A stretch of DNA of 58,972 nt from Xenorhabdus yunnanensis (GCF_028598805.1 NZ_JAQRFI010000030.1:1-58972), one strand, 5' to 3'; shown: positions 21,401 to 29,735, counted from the first letter of the stretch. The notes: generated from the letters alone by a model not told the origin. Numbers and translations: made by a program.

Positions 21401-24208
21401 GTGGATTATCCGGTATCGCTGATGGCCTATGAGCAGGATAACCGTCTAATAATAAAACTGAGTTATGGTGAAGACTGGCTGACAGATAAACAGGCACAGC
21501 GCTTGCTTTGTCAGCTTGAACGTATTCTGTACGCCGTATCCTGTGATCCACATCAACCGCACGCATCAATCATGTTCCTCAGTGAGGAAGAACGCCATAC
21601 TCTGCTGCATACCTGGAACCAGACCGACGCGCCCTACCCGCAGGATGAAACCCTGCAACAACTGTTTGAAGCACAGGCAGAAAGGACACCAGATAACGTG
21701 GCGCTGGTATTTGAAGGAGAAACGTTGACCTACCGCCAGCTCAACGAACAGGCGAATCAGTTGGCTGGTGTTATCCGCGAAAGTTGTCAGCAACAGCGTA
21801 ATGCCCCTATGCAAGCAGATACCCCGATAGCCCTTTACCTCAACCGCAGTCTGGACATGGTTATTAGTATATTGGCGGTACTGAAAGCCGGCGGTGCTTA
21901 TGTGCCCATTTCACCGGAATACCCATCGGAGAGGGTCAATTTTATTCTGCAAGACATCCAGACCCCCTGTATTATTACTCAGCAACGACATTTGACGACA
22001 CTGGCGGAATACCGCCAAACACTCGCTGAACAGTCAGTATGGATACAACCCACACTGATAGCCACAGATGACCGGACAATAACCGTGGGACAGCCCGTGG
22101 ATAATCCGGCTCCGGCAAATAAACCAACTGATTTGGCGTATATCATCTATACATCTGGAACCACCGGTCAGCCTAAAGGTGTCATGATCGAGCATAAAAA
22201 TGTTACGCACATGGTTACCGCACAGGCAGAGATTTTTGATGCCACCAAGAGAAAAAAAGCATTAATGTTTGCTGCTTATGTCTTTGATGGTTCGGTTTTC
22301 GAATTATTTTCCAGTTTACTGAATGGCCTGACCATTTATATTTGCAGCGAAACAGAACGTAATGCCCCTGCGGTTGAAAAACTGATTCAACAAGAAGGTA
22401 TTGAAATAGCTGCTTTACCCCCAGCCATGCTGAAGCTACTAATTGGCGCTGAATTACCCTCCTTACAATTATTGGTAACGGCAGGTGAATCACCCTCTTT
22501 AGATTTTCTTGAATATTTCAGCCATCACAGCAATGTGCTGAACTCTTACGGCCCGACTGAAGTTACCGTTTGTGCGACCGGGAAGCGGTATCAACGTGGG
22601 GATATTGCAACGAGTATTGGCAAGGCCATTAATAACGCTCGTCTCTATGTTCTCGATGGTTACGGCAACCTATCGCCTATCGGGACACCGGGAGAATTGT
22701 ATATCGGCGGAGCCGGACTGGCGCGGGGCTATTTGAACCGGCCTGAACTGACCGCCGAACGTTTTGTGGCTAATCCATTTGCAACGGCAAAAGACAAGGC
22801 CAAAGGCTATACCCGCCTGTACAAAACCGGTGACTTAGTCCGCTGGCAAACGAACGGGGAGCTGGAATATCTGGGACGCAATGACTTTCAGGTTAAAATC
22901 CGCGGCTACCGCATTGAATTGGGAGAAATTGAAAGTGCCCTCACTTCCCATCCGCAGGTGAAACAGGCAACAGTGATTGACCGAGAGCACAAAGGGAATA
23001 AAATGTTGGTCGCCTATCTGGTGATAGATGGCGCACTATCTGATGAAACCCTGATTGGGCATCTCTCCGCCCGTCTGCCGGAATATATGCTGCCCGCCAG
23101 TTTTACCCGCATTGAATCCATACCGTTAACCCTGAACGGCAAACTGGACCGCCGCGCCCTGCCGGAGCCGGTATGGGGAAACCGAAACAGTTATATCGCT
23201 CCCCGCAATATACTGGAAACCCGACTATGTGCTATTTGGCAGGAGGTATTGGGACTGGATCGGGTGGGTATTGAAGATAACTTCTTCCGCATTGGTGGTA
23301 ATTCTCTGATAGCTATTAAACTGACCACAGCAATCCGTAATGAAATAGACATTGATATTCCTTTAAATATTTTATTTAGCTATAAATGCATTTCTTTATT
23401 ATCCCAATGGCTGGAAGCAGGTAGCGTTAAATCCAGCTTACTTAATTTCTTAACACCAGAATCAACCGCAACAAATAAACTGTTTATGATCCATGCAGCC
23501 AATTGTGGCAGTGAGGTATATGAGCCATTGGCAAATGCTTTATCTGATATGTATAACTGCATCGGTATCGATAATTATAATCTCTGTACAGACAACCAAA
23601 TAAACGCATTACAACAGATAGCTCAAATCTACATGGAGTTAATTCTGACAGAAACTTCCATTGATAAACCTATTCGTATTTTAGGTTGGTCATTAGGAGG
23701 GCAAATGGCTATGGAGATTGCATTTCAATTAGAACAACTTGGTGCAAAAGAGATTCAGTTGTTCTTATTAGATACCATAATCAATAATGATGAGATGACA
23801 GAACTTAGAAATAAACTCGATATACCAAGTGAATATAGTAAGGTCATCAGGAAATTACAGGAAATGGGAGCAAGTGACACCTATATCAATAAGGTATTGG
23901 AAGCAATACCGTTTGAATCTGGCATAGCGAACTGTAATTTTAGCGGAAAATTAACACATACAAACATCACCTTATTTAAAGCAGGCCAAGAAAGCCCATA
24001 TCATCAAGAAGGAATTGGATTAGCGATGGGTAAATTGATAGCCAAAATACCGGATAACAATATTTCACAATGGGCAATCAATCCATTAGTGATTACATTG
24101 ATTGATGATTGTTATCACGAAAATATTATTGAATCCGTTACTCTTATAAGCACAGAAATAATTAATACCTTGTCAATGAGGGATAATATATCAATAAATA
24201 TAAGTTAA
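15431..24208 (+). CDS. Non-ribosomal peptide synthetase, modules 4-5 with terminal thioesterase
   Basis: A 2925-residue NRPS that completes the line. Residues 1-55 are a TubC-type N-terminal docking domain (LFKELQKNHVSVWV…), expected to receive the tail of the upstream synthetase. Module 4: DCL-type C domain (HHCIADG, 227), A4 (core 721, pocket Asp767, DASTVAAVC, aromatic), carrier Ser1106 in GGDSI, E domain (HHLIIDVVSW, 1290). Module 5: C domain (HHSITDG, 1746), A5 (core 2240, pocket 2286), carrier Ser2625 in GGNSL, type I thioesterase with Ser2754 (GWSLGG), Asp2781 and His2896. The A5 pocket reads DGFAVASVC and differs from its siblings at exactly the lining positions; an aromatic or larger residue is possible but unassigned. 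The thioesterase should release the pentapeptide by hydrolysis or cyclization. The TE region and the docking domain are more AT-rich than the modules. No MbtH protein, phosphopantetheinyl transferase or exporter is nearby. Confidence 0.95.
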   Translation: MLMLFKELQKNHVSVWVRENNLKLAFTGETPPIQLIDRVKEKRENILDFLNERNIFSEEDFESFIFNGRYSGSSYSGSNDPSISSGNKIEAILPATSLQQGFIYHHLAQPQDDAYRVQLLLDYHTQLDLTTYQQAWSLASLRFPILRTAFDWEGEILQIVTIGASIGSANFTTKDISQLPTEERDKAIEAIQQNDRALPFNLSQPGLIRFTFIKQDKQLVTVLITQHHCIADGWSGPILLQAVHEYYNQLIKGRVPQIMVEQAYLATQQYHLDHQAESEAYWTERKTQFHKTSCQGANDLSALLSHHVDLTQIKTIEKPAEQMFTIQGDAYEQLKNTCRTQGVTLNVALQFAWHKLLHSYTADEQTIVGTTVSGRDVPVEGIESSVGLYINTLPLIVQWAQADSVAAVLQDIQKDIAALNSYSAVSLANLQSDGERLFHSLFVFENYPDPAENENGEGIEHTLTFRRAVEKVDYPISLLAYEQGNSLIIKLSYGEDWLEDEQARRLLGQLERILHIVACHPHQPHSSIMFLSEEEHHTLLHTRNQTDASYPQDKTLQQLFEAQVEKTPDNVALVFEGETLTYRQLNEQANQLACVIRERCQQYHAAPMQADTPIALYLDRSLDMVISILAVLKSGGAYVPISPEYPAERVQFILADTAAPCVVTQQRHFAALAEYTQALAEQSARRQPTLIAADDQTITTGQPVENPALINTPTDLTYIIYTSGTTGQPKGVMIEHKNAAHLVAAQTELFDVAKRKKALMFAAYVFDASVSELFLSLLHGLTTYICSETERNAPAVEKLIQREGIELVTLPPAILKLLIGAELPSLQLLVTAGESPSLDFLEYFSQHSDVLNAYGPTEVTVCATGKRYQYGDIATNIGKAINNVRLYVLDDYGNLSPIGAPGELYIGGAGLARGYLNRPELTAERFVENPFATIEDKAKGYTRLYKTGDLVRWLPDGKLEYLGRNDFQVKVRGYRIEPGEIENALSSHPQIKQAVVIDREYNGKQVLVAYLVTDSVLADDTLINHLSARLPEYMLPASFTRIESVPLTLNGKLDRRALPEPVWGNRNSYIAPRNALETRLCAIWQEVLGLERVGIEDNFFRIGGDSIISIKLVSKLRQAGFSLQVKLIFEAPTVARLAQLLTQTSSTVKVIAEQGLLNGEFGLLPIQQDFFNWNLSSPYHWNQAFMFQIPGNIKHADIAQALTKLVERHDMLRAHFVSTEQGYRQCYPTEMPSWLPILLHYDISELDDTERHQQLTQWQNGFDYCAGPLWQAAHLTGYADSSARLFFAFHHLIIDVVSWQIITEDMRRLLQGETLPAKTSSYRQWVNAVHNYAEHNQQAESNQQEEHHQQEVLYWQQVMAGNHVHSAAGEISQHMLGISAELTDILLREANAGYHTEINDLLLSALTLALQTVFSQPVNHIMLEGHGRETIDNTLDVSETVGWFTILYPVRLAMQNDIAETIIHTKEMLRAVPNKGIGYGALRQAGYLIEDLPTIGFNYLGQLGGEAGQDWSLTSDDCGNVVADDNHSHLLLNINGLIQANRLQFSVSSCLPQTQTQLFIAAFEQALDSVITAGQKQAQSGGIKTPSDYGIEGLSIKLLRRLQQMYPIETLYPATSLQQGFIYHHLAQPQDDAYRVQLLLDYHTHVDLSAYQQAWSLASLHFPILRTAFDWEEEILQIVTEGASLSSENFTIKDISQLLPEEKEQAIEAIQQSDRNLPFDLSQPGLTRFTLIKQNEQLLTVLITQHHSITDGWSNPILLQTVHKYYNELMQGRLPQVMVDKAYLATQQYHLDNKAESEAYWAERKARFHKTSCQGANDLSALLSHHVDLAQIKTVEKPAEQVLTVQGGAYEQLKNTCRTQGVTLNVALQFAWHKLLHSYTGDEQTIVGTTVSGRDVPVEGIESSVGLYINTLPLAVQWTQTDSVAAVLQDIQKDIATLNSHSAVSLASLQSDGERLFHSLLVFENYPVPATNENEKGIETTLTFRRAIEKVDYPVSLMAYEQDNRLIIKLSYGEDWLTDKQAQRLLCQLERILYAVSCDPHQPHASIMFLSEEERHTLLHTWNQTDAPYPQDETLQQLFEAQAERTPDNVALVFEGETLTYRQLNEQANQLAGVIRESCQQQRNAPMQADTPIALYLNRSLDMVISILAVLKAGGAYVPISPEYPSERVNFILQDIQTPCIITQQRHLTTLAEYRQTLAEQSVWIQPTLIATDDRTITVGQPVDNPAPANKPTDLAYIIYTSGTTGQPKGVMIEHKNVTHMVTAQAEIFDATKRKKALMFAAYVFDGSVFELFSSLLNGLTIYICSETERNAPAVEKLIQQEGIEIAALPPAMLKLLIGAELPSLQLLVTAGESPSLDFLEYFSHHSNVLNSYGPTEVTVCATGKRYQRGDIATSIGKAINNARLYVLDGYGNLSPIGTPGELYIGGAGLARGYLNRPELTAERFVANPFATAKDKAKGYTRLYKTGDLVRWQTNGELEYLGRNDFQVKIRGYRIELGEIESALTSHPQVKQATVIDREHKGNKMLVAYLVIDGALSDETLIGHLSARLPEYMLPASFTRIESIPLTLNGKLDRRALPEPVWGNRNSYIAPRNILETRLCAIWQEVLGLDRVGIEDNFFRIGGNSLIAIKLTTAIRNEIDIDIPLNILFSYKCISLLSQWLEAGSVKSSLLNFLTPESTATNKLFMIHAANCGSEVYEPLANALSDMYNCIGIDNYNLCTDNQINALQQIAQIYMELILTETSIDKPIRILGWSLGGQMAMEIAFQLEQLGAKEIQLFLLDTIINNDEMTELRNKLDIPSEYSKVIRKLQEMGASDTYINKVLEAIPFESGIANCNFSGKLTHTNITLFKAGQESPYHQEGIGLAMGKLIAKIPDNNISQWAINPLVITLIDDCYHENIIESVTLISTEIINTLSMRDNISINIS

Positions 24209-24220
24209 CTTGATTAAGAA

Positions 24221-24245
24221 ACGAGGCCAGCAATGTTGGCCTCGT
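24221..24245 (+). terminator. Hairpin after the NRPS operon
   Basis: A perfect 9-bp stem (ACGAGGCCA / TGGCCTCGT) with a 7-nt loop, 12 nt after the NRPS stop. There is no strong T-run, so termination may be partial or factor-assisted. Confidence 0.6.
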
Positions 24246-24246
24246 A

Positions 24247-24274
24247 TTGCTCAAAAAAGAAAAATCCGTATAAT
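24247..24274 (+). promoter_or_regulatory. Sigma-70-type promoter of ttcA
   Basis: TTGCTC at 24247-24252 and a perfect TATAAT at 24269-24274, spaced by 16 bp, 68 nt before the ttcA start and directly after the NRPS terminator stem. Confidence 0.6.
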
Positions 24275-24342
24275 CCATCTCCCTGCAAAGAATCCATATA
24301 GGAAATCTATCGTCGATACAATCGACAATGTGAGAAGTCGCA

Positions 24343-25236
24343 ATGAATCAAAAAGATACGAGAAAAGAGACACTTGAATTCAACAAACTCCAAAAACGCC
24401 TGAGGAGGAACGTTGGTAATGCCATTATTGATTACAATATGATTGAAAATAATGATGTTGTAATGGCATGTATCAGTGGTGGCAAAGATTCATTTGCGAT
24501 GTTAGATATCCTGTTGAATCTGCAAAAGGCGGCACCAATAAACTTCAGTGTAGTTGCAGTGAATCTTGATCAGAAGCAACCCGGTTTTCCTGAGCATATT
24601 TTACCCGAATATTTTGAAAGTCTGGATATTCCTTACTACATTGTAGATAAAGATACCTATTCGGTTGTTAAAGAAAAAGTTCCTGAAGGAAAAACTACCT
24701 GTGGATTGTGTTCAAGACTGCGTCGCGGCACACTCTATTCCTTTGCAGAAAAGATCGGGGCAACAAAAATTGCACTCGGACATCATCTTGATGACACCGT
24801 TGAAACTCTGTTCCTGAATATGTTCCATGGCGCACGTATGAAAGCCATGCCGCCAAAATTGCGCTCTGACGATGGCCGTAATGTTGTCATAAGGCCAATG
24901 GCCTATTGCCGTGAGACAGACCTTATCCAGTATGCGGAACACAAACAATTCCCAATCATTCCTTGCAATTTATGTGGTTCGCAGGAAAACCTACAGCGGC
25001 AGACAATCAAAGCGATGTTGGTAGATTGGGATAAGAAAACACCAGGCCGGGTTGAGAGTATTTTCAAATCTATTCAAAATGTTAGCCCAAGCCAATTAGC
25101 AGATAAAACACTTTTCGACTTTGTCAACTTGCCATTGTCTCGTGATGGAGAAAGAGAAGAGTATGCTTTTAATGAAGCAGTAGTATCGTCAACTAACATT
25201 GATGAAGCTATGTTTATCGATATCACAAACGTTTAA
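24343..25236 (+). CDS. ttcA: tRNA 2-thiocytidine(32) synthetase TtcA
   Basis: ATP-dependent tRNA thiolase that converts cytidine 32 of certain tRNAs to 2-thiocytidine using a [4Fe-4S] cluster. The PP-loop SGGKDS is at residues 45-50. Cys120 and Cys123 (TTCGLC) and the later pair Cys208/Cys211 (PCNLC) match the conserved cysteines of the family, from which the cluster ligands come. [10 protein letters not shown] at 146-155 is also typical. At 297 residues it is slightly shorter than the E. coli protein. It has its own promoter just upstream and a terminator after it, so it appears monocistronic. It belongs to the conserved backbone. Confidence 0.97.
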   Translation: MNQKDTRKETLEFNKLQKRLRRNVGNAIIDYNMIENNDVVMACISGGKDSFAMLDILLNLQKAAPINFSVVAVNLDQKQPGFPEHILPEYFESLDIPYYIVDKDTYSVVKEKVPEGKTTCGLCSRLRRGTLYSFAEKIGATKIALGHHLDDTVETLFLNMFHGARMKAMPPKLRSDDGRNVVIRPMAYCRETDLIQYAEHKQFPIIPCNLCGSQENLQRQTIKAMLVDWDKKTPGRVESIFKSIQNVSPSQLADKTLFDFVNLPLSRDGEREEYAFNEAVVSSTNIDEAMFIDITNV

Positions 25237-25256
25237 ATTAAATTAAGTTAAACTGA

Positions 25257-25280
25257 AAGCAGTCTTATTACAGACTGCTT
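25257..25280 (+). terminator. Terminator of ttcA
   Basis: AAGCAGTCT / AGACTGCTT, a 9-bp perfect stem with a 6-nt loop, 20 nt after the ttcA stop and followed by GAAATTTATTT. Confidence 0.75.
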
Positions 25281-25283
25281 GAA

Positions 25284-25323
25284 ATTTATTTCTGTTCACC
25301 ATTATTTATTTCTGTTCACCATT
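25284..25323. repeat. Tandem repeat, 2 x 20 bp
   Basis: Two exact, adjacent copies of a 20-bp unit (ATTTATTTCTGTTCACCATT) directly behind the ttcA terminator. Confidence 0.95.
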
Positions 25324-25911
25324 AAGAGTGGAAAACTATCCTGCCAAATCGAAATAGCCTTCAAAGAAGTGTCCGATTTCTCTTGAGCAGAACACTCAAT
25401 AAAGGTGAACTAATTGACTTTCACCAGTAATCCTAGCAGAAATAGAGAAGGTGAAATGGAATTTAACATATCGTCAGCATCACCTTCTATTACTCAGGGC
25501 TAACGCATGAATATTTTTCGGCCTTTTTGTGTGTAACTATGAGACATTGATCGTTTTTTATGTGTAATTTACCGTTCATCGACATCTAATTCTTTCAAAA
25601 CGCAGATTATACGGGGTTATAAAGCAGGTTTGCTGCGGATTAGAACTGGGGGGACGCACTCAGTAACAACAGAAAAAATAGCCGATACTAAAACAAGCAT
25701 CGGCATAATTAATGAGCAATTATTCTGTTAAAACTCAATGTGAGAAAAACTACAATTATGGAGTACAACGTTCATCGCTCAACATTGTATTCACCTGCAA
25801 GGCCTATAGTGCCTCAATTATGGGTAACGATTATTGATATATCTCAAATCTGATAGCACTATTGGCGTCCTCTGGGAGTACATGATGATTATTTGCTCAA
25901 TTGATTTTTCT
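25324..25911. other. Intergenic region between ttcA and zntB
   Basis: About 590 bp with no convincing frame on either strand. It holds several inverted repeats (GGTGAA…TTCACC near 25408-25430, AGAAGGTGA…TCACCTTCT near 25447-25490) and the minus-strand terminator at 25671-25704. In E. coli more genes lie between ttcA and zntB, so this may be a remnant of lost DNA. Confidence 0.5.
25671..25704 (-). terminator. Rho-independent terminator for leftward transcription from zntB
   Basis: Read on the minus strand, GCCGAT…ATCGGC forms a 6-bp stem with a 12-nt loop and is followed by TATTTTTTCT. It lies about 240 nt past the zntB stop. Confidence 0.65.
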
Positions 25912-25959
25912 TTCTATAACTATTTACTTCTATAACCATTTACTTCTACAGCCATTTAC
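25912..25959. repeat. Tandem repeat, 3 x 16 bp, overlapping the 3' end of zntB
   Basis: Three near-exact copies of TTCTATAACCATTTAC (the first and third carry one or two changes). The third copy contains the zntB stop codon (25948-25946), so the repeat has grown right at the gene end. Confidence 0.85.
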
Positions 25960-26929
25960 TTCGCCTTAACCACCAAGCAAAAACCACCATCAGTAGTGAC
26001 AGCAAAAAACTGAATAAACCGAATCCAAACTGATATTTATTACCCGGTATCCCCCCTAGGTTGACACCGAATAATCCCGTCAAAAAGGTTGTTGGCAAGA
26101 ATATCATCGTCAACAGAGACATCATGTAAATACGGCGGTTCATGGCATCCGCCATCATGGAAGTGATTTCATCCGCAAGGACTGCGGTTCGGGCAATGCA
26201 ACCATCAAGATCATCCATTCCCCTCCCCAGTCGATCAGCAATTTCCTGCATTAAATGACGCTCTTCATCGCTCATCCAAGGCAGTCGCTCACTGGTCAGA
26301 CGAATAAAAACATCCCGCTGCGGAGCCATGTACCGGCGCAGCACAATGAGCTGTTTACGCAGCAACACCAATTCTCCGCGACCAGGTATTTTCTGCTCCA
26401 AAATATCATCTTCAAGCTCAATCAGATTGTCATGTAGCTCTTCAATGAAGTCATTAACTTCATCAGTAATGGCTCCGGCTATTTCAATCAACCAATTTCC
26501 GGTACTTTTCGCACCAACACCGTTATGCAAATCTTCCTGAACTTGATCGATGGAATGAATTTTCCGATGTCGGCTGGAGATAATAATTTTGTCATTAATA
26601 TAGATACGGAACGAAACTAGGTGATCAGGGCGCGCATTATCATTGCGGTTTACCGATCTCAAGGTAATCAAAGTTCCTTCGCCTGTGCGCAGCATCTTCG
26701 GGCGAATACTTTCACTCACTAACCCCTCCTTTACCGGAGACGGTAGCAAGGTTGTATTCATGAGCCATTGATGACTATCCGGATTTTTATAATCAAGATG
26801 TTGCCATACTGGCTGTTCTGCGGTTACAAGTGAATCTTCCTCAAATGCCGTAATGCCTCCCTTGCCATTTAATTGACAGGCGTAAATGGCATTTGAACCT
26901 TTAAATACCGAGCCATAGATCGTATCCAC
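25946..26929 (-). CDS. zntB: Zinc transporter ZntB (CorA-like family)
   Basis: Inner-membrane zinc transporter of the CorA superfamily, 327 residues, the same length as the E. coli protein. A large cytoplasmic alpha/beta and helical funnel (about 1-265) is followed by two transmembrane helices (about 268-287 and 301-321). Between them is the family signature GVN at 288-290 in LFGVNLGGIPG. The protein ends in RRSKWL as in relatives. The start is GTG at 26929, preceded by AAGGAG with good spacing; this fits homologues, and the overlapping ATG is out of frame. It follows mppA on the same strand with 58 bp between and may be cotranscribed with it, ending at the leftward terminator. Confidence 0.96.
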   Translation of the reverse strand: MDTIYGSVFKGSNAIYACQLNGKGGITAFEEDSLVTAEQPVWQHLDYKNPDSHQWLMNTTLLPSPVKEGLVSESIRPKMLRTGEGTLITLRSVNRNDNARPDHLVSFRIYINDKIIISSRHRKIHSIDQVQEDLHNGVGAKSTGNWLIEIAGAITDEVNDFIEELHDNLIELEDDILEQKIPGRGELVLLRKQLIVLRRYMAPQRDVFIRLTSERLPWMSDEERHLMQEIADRLGRGMDDLDGCIARTAVLADEITSMMADAMNRRIYMMSLLTMIFLPTTFLTGLFGVNLGGIPGNKYQFGFGLFSFLLSLLMVVFAWWLRRSKWL

Positions 26930-26987
26930 ATCTGCTCCTTGTTCGTATTTAATTTTCGTGCTTAATTTTTGTACCTAACGTTCGTGA

Positions 26988-28631
26988 CTAATTGTTTTTC
27001 TTGATGATATACATGGTATGACTATAAGCGACATCTTCAGGATTAGTGATCGGGTATCCTTTTAACCACGGTTTGATTAATCGGCCATTGGTATACTGAT
27101 AAATCGGGGCGATTGGTGCTTGCTCCGCAATCATTTTTTCTGCCCGGTTGTAATCACGATTTCTGGCTACATCGTCAGTTTTATAGCTGGCAGCTTCGAG
27201 CAGCGCATCATAGTCAGCATTATGGAACTTCGCGATATTGCCACTGTGAGTGGATGTCAGAAGAGACAGAAAACTGGATGCCTCATTATAGTCGCCGGTC
27301 CAAGAGGCTCTCACCACATCGAAGTTACCCGTATTACGGTTATCCACGTAAGTTTTCCATTCTTGATTCACCAGTTTCACTTCCACTCCCAGTTTTTTCT
27401 TCCATTCAGAACTAATCGCAATCGCTATTCGCTGGTTGTTTTCTAATTTGTTATAAAGTAATGAGATCTTTAATGGATTTTCAGAGCCATACCCAGCCGC
27501 TTTCAGTAATTCTTTTGCCTGAGCATCCAACTCTTGTTGAGTCAATGTTTCCAATCGGCTTGTCTCTGGCTTGAACCCTGCCGTAACATCCGGAGTGAAA
27601 TGCCATGCAGGCTTTTCTCCCGTTCCGACGACTTTTTTCGCAATCAGGTTCTTGTCTATCGTCATTGAAAGCGCTTGCCTGACCCGAACATCATTCATTG
27701 GTGCTCGTTGGGTATTAAAAGCATAGTAGTATGTTCCCAATTGATCCGGCGTAAAGACTTGTCCGGGAAGATCCTTCAGCAATTTCTGGTACATGTTTTT
27801 AGGAAAAGATTCCGTAATATCCAAATCGTCCGCCAGATAACGCTTGGTTGCATGGGACTCCTGATTAATGGGCATAAAAGTAACTTTTTTCAGTACCGTA
27901 TTTTTGTTATCCCAGTAATACGGATTTGGTTTCAGGACAATTTTTTCATTCACGACGCGTCCGGTTAGCATAAATGCCCCATTCCCCATCAAATGCCCTA
28001 CCCGAGTCCAATCTTTACCGTATTTATCAATGCACTGTCTGTTAACCGGATAAAGACTAAAGTTGGTTGTCATACTGGGGAAATAAGGTACAGGACGGTT
28101 CAGGGTAACTTTCAGTGTATAAGGATCGATGACCTCAACACCCAATTTCTCTGATGGCAGCTTTCCATCAATGATTTCCTGAGCATTCTCAATACCTGAT
28201 AAAGCAGCAAACCAAGAAAAAGGAGAGGCATTTTCAGGATTGACCAGTCTCTGCCAGCTATAAACAAAATCAGATGCCGTGACGCTGTCACCATTAGACC
28301 AACGAGCATCCTGACGTAATTTGAATATCCATATCTTGTTATCTTTCGTCTTCCAATCAATGGCAACACCTGGAATGGCCTGACCGTGGGCATCTTGGTT
28401 GACCAAACCTTCAAACAGATCACGTAATACTTGCGCTTCTGTTAAACCGAAAGATTTTATTGGATCCAGCGATGCTGGTTCATCTTTTAACTGACGAACC
28501 AACTCTTGGTCGGGATCAAGCTGAGTGCCAACAGGAACTTGAGCAGCAGCAACAGATAAAGAAAAGGAAAGCCCTGCCATCAACAATCCTGTTTTCAACA
28601 ACACAGAGGGAAGCAACGTAAAATTATGCAT
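26988..28631 (-). CDS. mppA: Periplasmic murein-tripeptide/oligopeptide-binding protein MppA
   Basis: Substrate-binding protein of the OppA/MppA family (SBP_bac_5). It captures cell-wall tripeptide in the periplasm and passes it to the Opp permease. The 547 residues begin with a Sec signal peptide (hydrophobic 8-28, cleavage near SVAAA/QVP at about 30). Family features include DEPASLDPIKSFG, the ARWSNGDSVTASDFVYSWQRL segment and RVRQALSMTIDK. OppA is very similar; the position between zntB and tpx, as in the E. coli neighbourhood, favours MppA. No permease genes are adjacent. AAGG about 10 nt before ATG 28631 supports the start. Confidence 0.85.
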   Translation of the reverse strand: MHNFTLLPSVLLKTGLLMAGLSFSLSVAAAQVPVGTQLDPDQELVRQLKDEPASLDPIKSFGLTEAQVLRDLFEGLVNQDAHGQAIPGVAIDWKTKDNKIWIFKLRQDARWSNGDSVTASDFVYSWQRLVNPENASPFSWFAALSGIENAQEIIDGKLPSEKLGVEVIDPYTLKVTLNRPVPYFPSMTTNFSLYPVNRQCIDKYGKDWTRVGHLMGNGAFMLTGRVVNEKIVLKPNPYYWDNKNTVLKKVTFMPINQESHATKRYLADDLDITESFPKNMYQKLLKDLPGQVFTPDQLGTYYYAFNTQRAPMNDVRVRQALSMTIDKNLIAKKVVGTGEKPAWHFTPDVTAGFKPETSRLETLTQQELDAQAKELLKAAGYGSENPLKISLLYNKLENNQRIAIAISSEWKKKLGVEVKLVNQEWKTYVDNRNTGNFDVVRASWTGDYNEASSFLSLLTSTHSGNIAKFHNADYDALLEAASYKTDDVARNRDYNRAEKMIAEQAPIAPIYQYTNGRLIKPWLKGYPITNPEDVAYSHTMYIIKKNN

Positions 28632-28755
28632 GATTTTTGTGCCTTGTGAGTCTAATAATCGTCCTAAAATAAATTATAAGACATTGTTAATTAAAGGGTG
28701 GGAGAGTATTTCATGGATATTGAATCTATTTTTGTGGGCAAGATCGCACTATTCC

Positions 28756-28784
28756 TTTACACTGGCGACGCAGTTTACTTTATA
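28756..28784 (+). promoter_or_regulatory. Promoter of tpx
   Basis: TTTACA, a 17-bp spacer and TTTATA (28779-28784), 13 nt before the tpx ATG. The leader is short, with AGAGA as ribosome-binding site. Confidence 0.55.
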
Positions 28785-28797
28785 GAGAGATAAAACC

Positions 28798-29301
28798 ATG
28801 ACACAGACAGTCAAGTTTCAAGGCAGTGATATCACCGTCAACGGCGATTTTCCACAAGCAGGTCAGGCAGCAAAAGAATTCACGCTGGTCGCTAAAGATC
28901 TTGCTGATGTAGCATTGAGCCACTACGCAGGTAAACGCAAAGTGCTTAATATCTTCCCAAGCATTGATACCGGTGTGTGTGCCACATCTGTCCGTACATT
29001 TAATCAGTTCGCCAGCGAATTAGACAATACTGTCGTATTGTGTATTTCAGCAGACTTACCTTTTGCCCAGTCTCGTTTCTGTGGCTCTGAAGGTTTATCT
29101 AATGTCGTAACTCTTTCAACGCTTCGCAGCGGGAACTTCCGGGAAGATTACGGCGTTGCAATAAACGAAGGTCCATTGGGTGGACTGACTGCACGTGCTG
29201 TCGTTGTTCTGGATGAAAACAACCAAGTTATTTATAGCCAGTTGGTCGATGAAATCACCAATGAACCTGACTATGACAGTGCGTTATCCGCATTGAAATA
29301 A
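28798..29301 (+). CDS. tpx: Thiol peroxidase Tpx
   Basis: Atypical 2-Cys peroxiredoxin that reduces hydrogen and alkyl peroxides with thioredoxin as electron donor. At 167 residues it matches the enteric family. Peroxidatic Cys61 lies in [13 protein letters not shown] and resolving Cys95 in QSRFCGSEG; the non-essential Cys82 of E. coli Tpx is also kept. It is transcribed divergently from mppA from its own promoter and ends before a strong hairpin. In E. coli tyrR is adjacent; here about 27.7 kb of T6SS DNA separates the two. Confidence 0.97.
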   Translation: MTQTVKFQGSDITVNGDFPQAGQAAKEFTLVAKDLADVALSHYAGKRKVLNIFPSIDTGVCATSVRTFNQFASELDNTVVLCISADLPFAQSRFCGSEGLSNVVTLSTLRSGNFREDYGVAINEGPLGGLTARAVVVLDENNQVIYSQLVDEITNEPDYDSALSALK

Positions 29302-29371
29302 TTGTTTCATTATTAATAATATTGCTTTTGTTTTTTAACGCAGCAACATATTGTTTTTAAAAGTTTATTTT

Positions 29372-29414
29372 CTGGCGACGATGGAATTATTAATTGTAAT
29401 TTTATCGTCGCCAG
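29372..29414 (+). terminator. Hairpin after tpx
   Basis: A perfect 11-bp GC-rich stem (CTGGCGACGAT / ATCGTCGCCAG) with a 21-nt AT-rich loop, 70 nt after tpx. No long T-run follows. Confidence 0.6.
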
Positions 29415-29438
29415 CTTATTCCACATATAAAATCATCC

Positions 29439-29472
29439 CACGATCACCATTAAGACACGATCACCATTAAGA
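29439..29472. repeat. Tandem repeat, 2 x 17 bp
   Basis: Two exact adjacent copies of CACGATCACCATTAAGA in the tpx-vgrG spacer. Confidence 0.95.
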
Positions 29473-29735
29473 ATAGTTATTCTGTTCTACATCAAACCCC
29501 TTTCTTATTCATTCTAAAAAATATCTTTAATATCAAAGCATTACGCCATTATAAATTCCTTTCAAACCACTATTTACATTCACAACATAAACCATAATAA
29601 AACAAAATAATAACTATGATTATAATCTTGTTGCAAAATATTTTTAAGAGTCAAATATTACATACAAGATAATAACAAATGAAACGTTGTCGCTCAATAA
29701 GGGCAATCAGGGACATAAGAAAATTTAATTTGTTC

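Noticed and set aside
4442-22493. Many 60-140 codon antisense and shifted frames inside the NRPS genes
   Set aside because: They repeat at the same relative places in each module and follow from the codon bias of the real frame; none has its own start signals.
25324-25911. A hidden small RNA or pseudogene between ttcA and zntB
   Set aside because: Several hairpins are present, but apart from one clear minus-strand terminator I see no promoter-terminator pair or broken reading frame that I can defend.
26988-28631. Calling the binding protein OppA
   Set aside because: Family similarity allows it, but there are no oppBCDF genes beside it and the neighbourhood (zntB, tpx) matches mppA.
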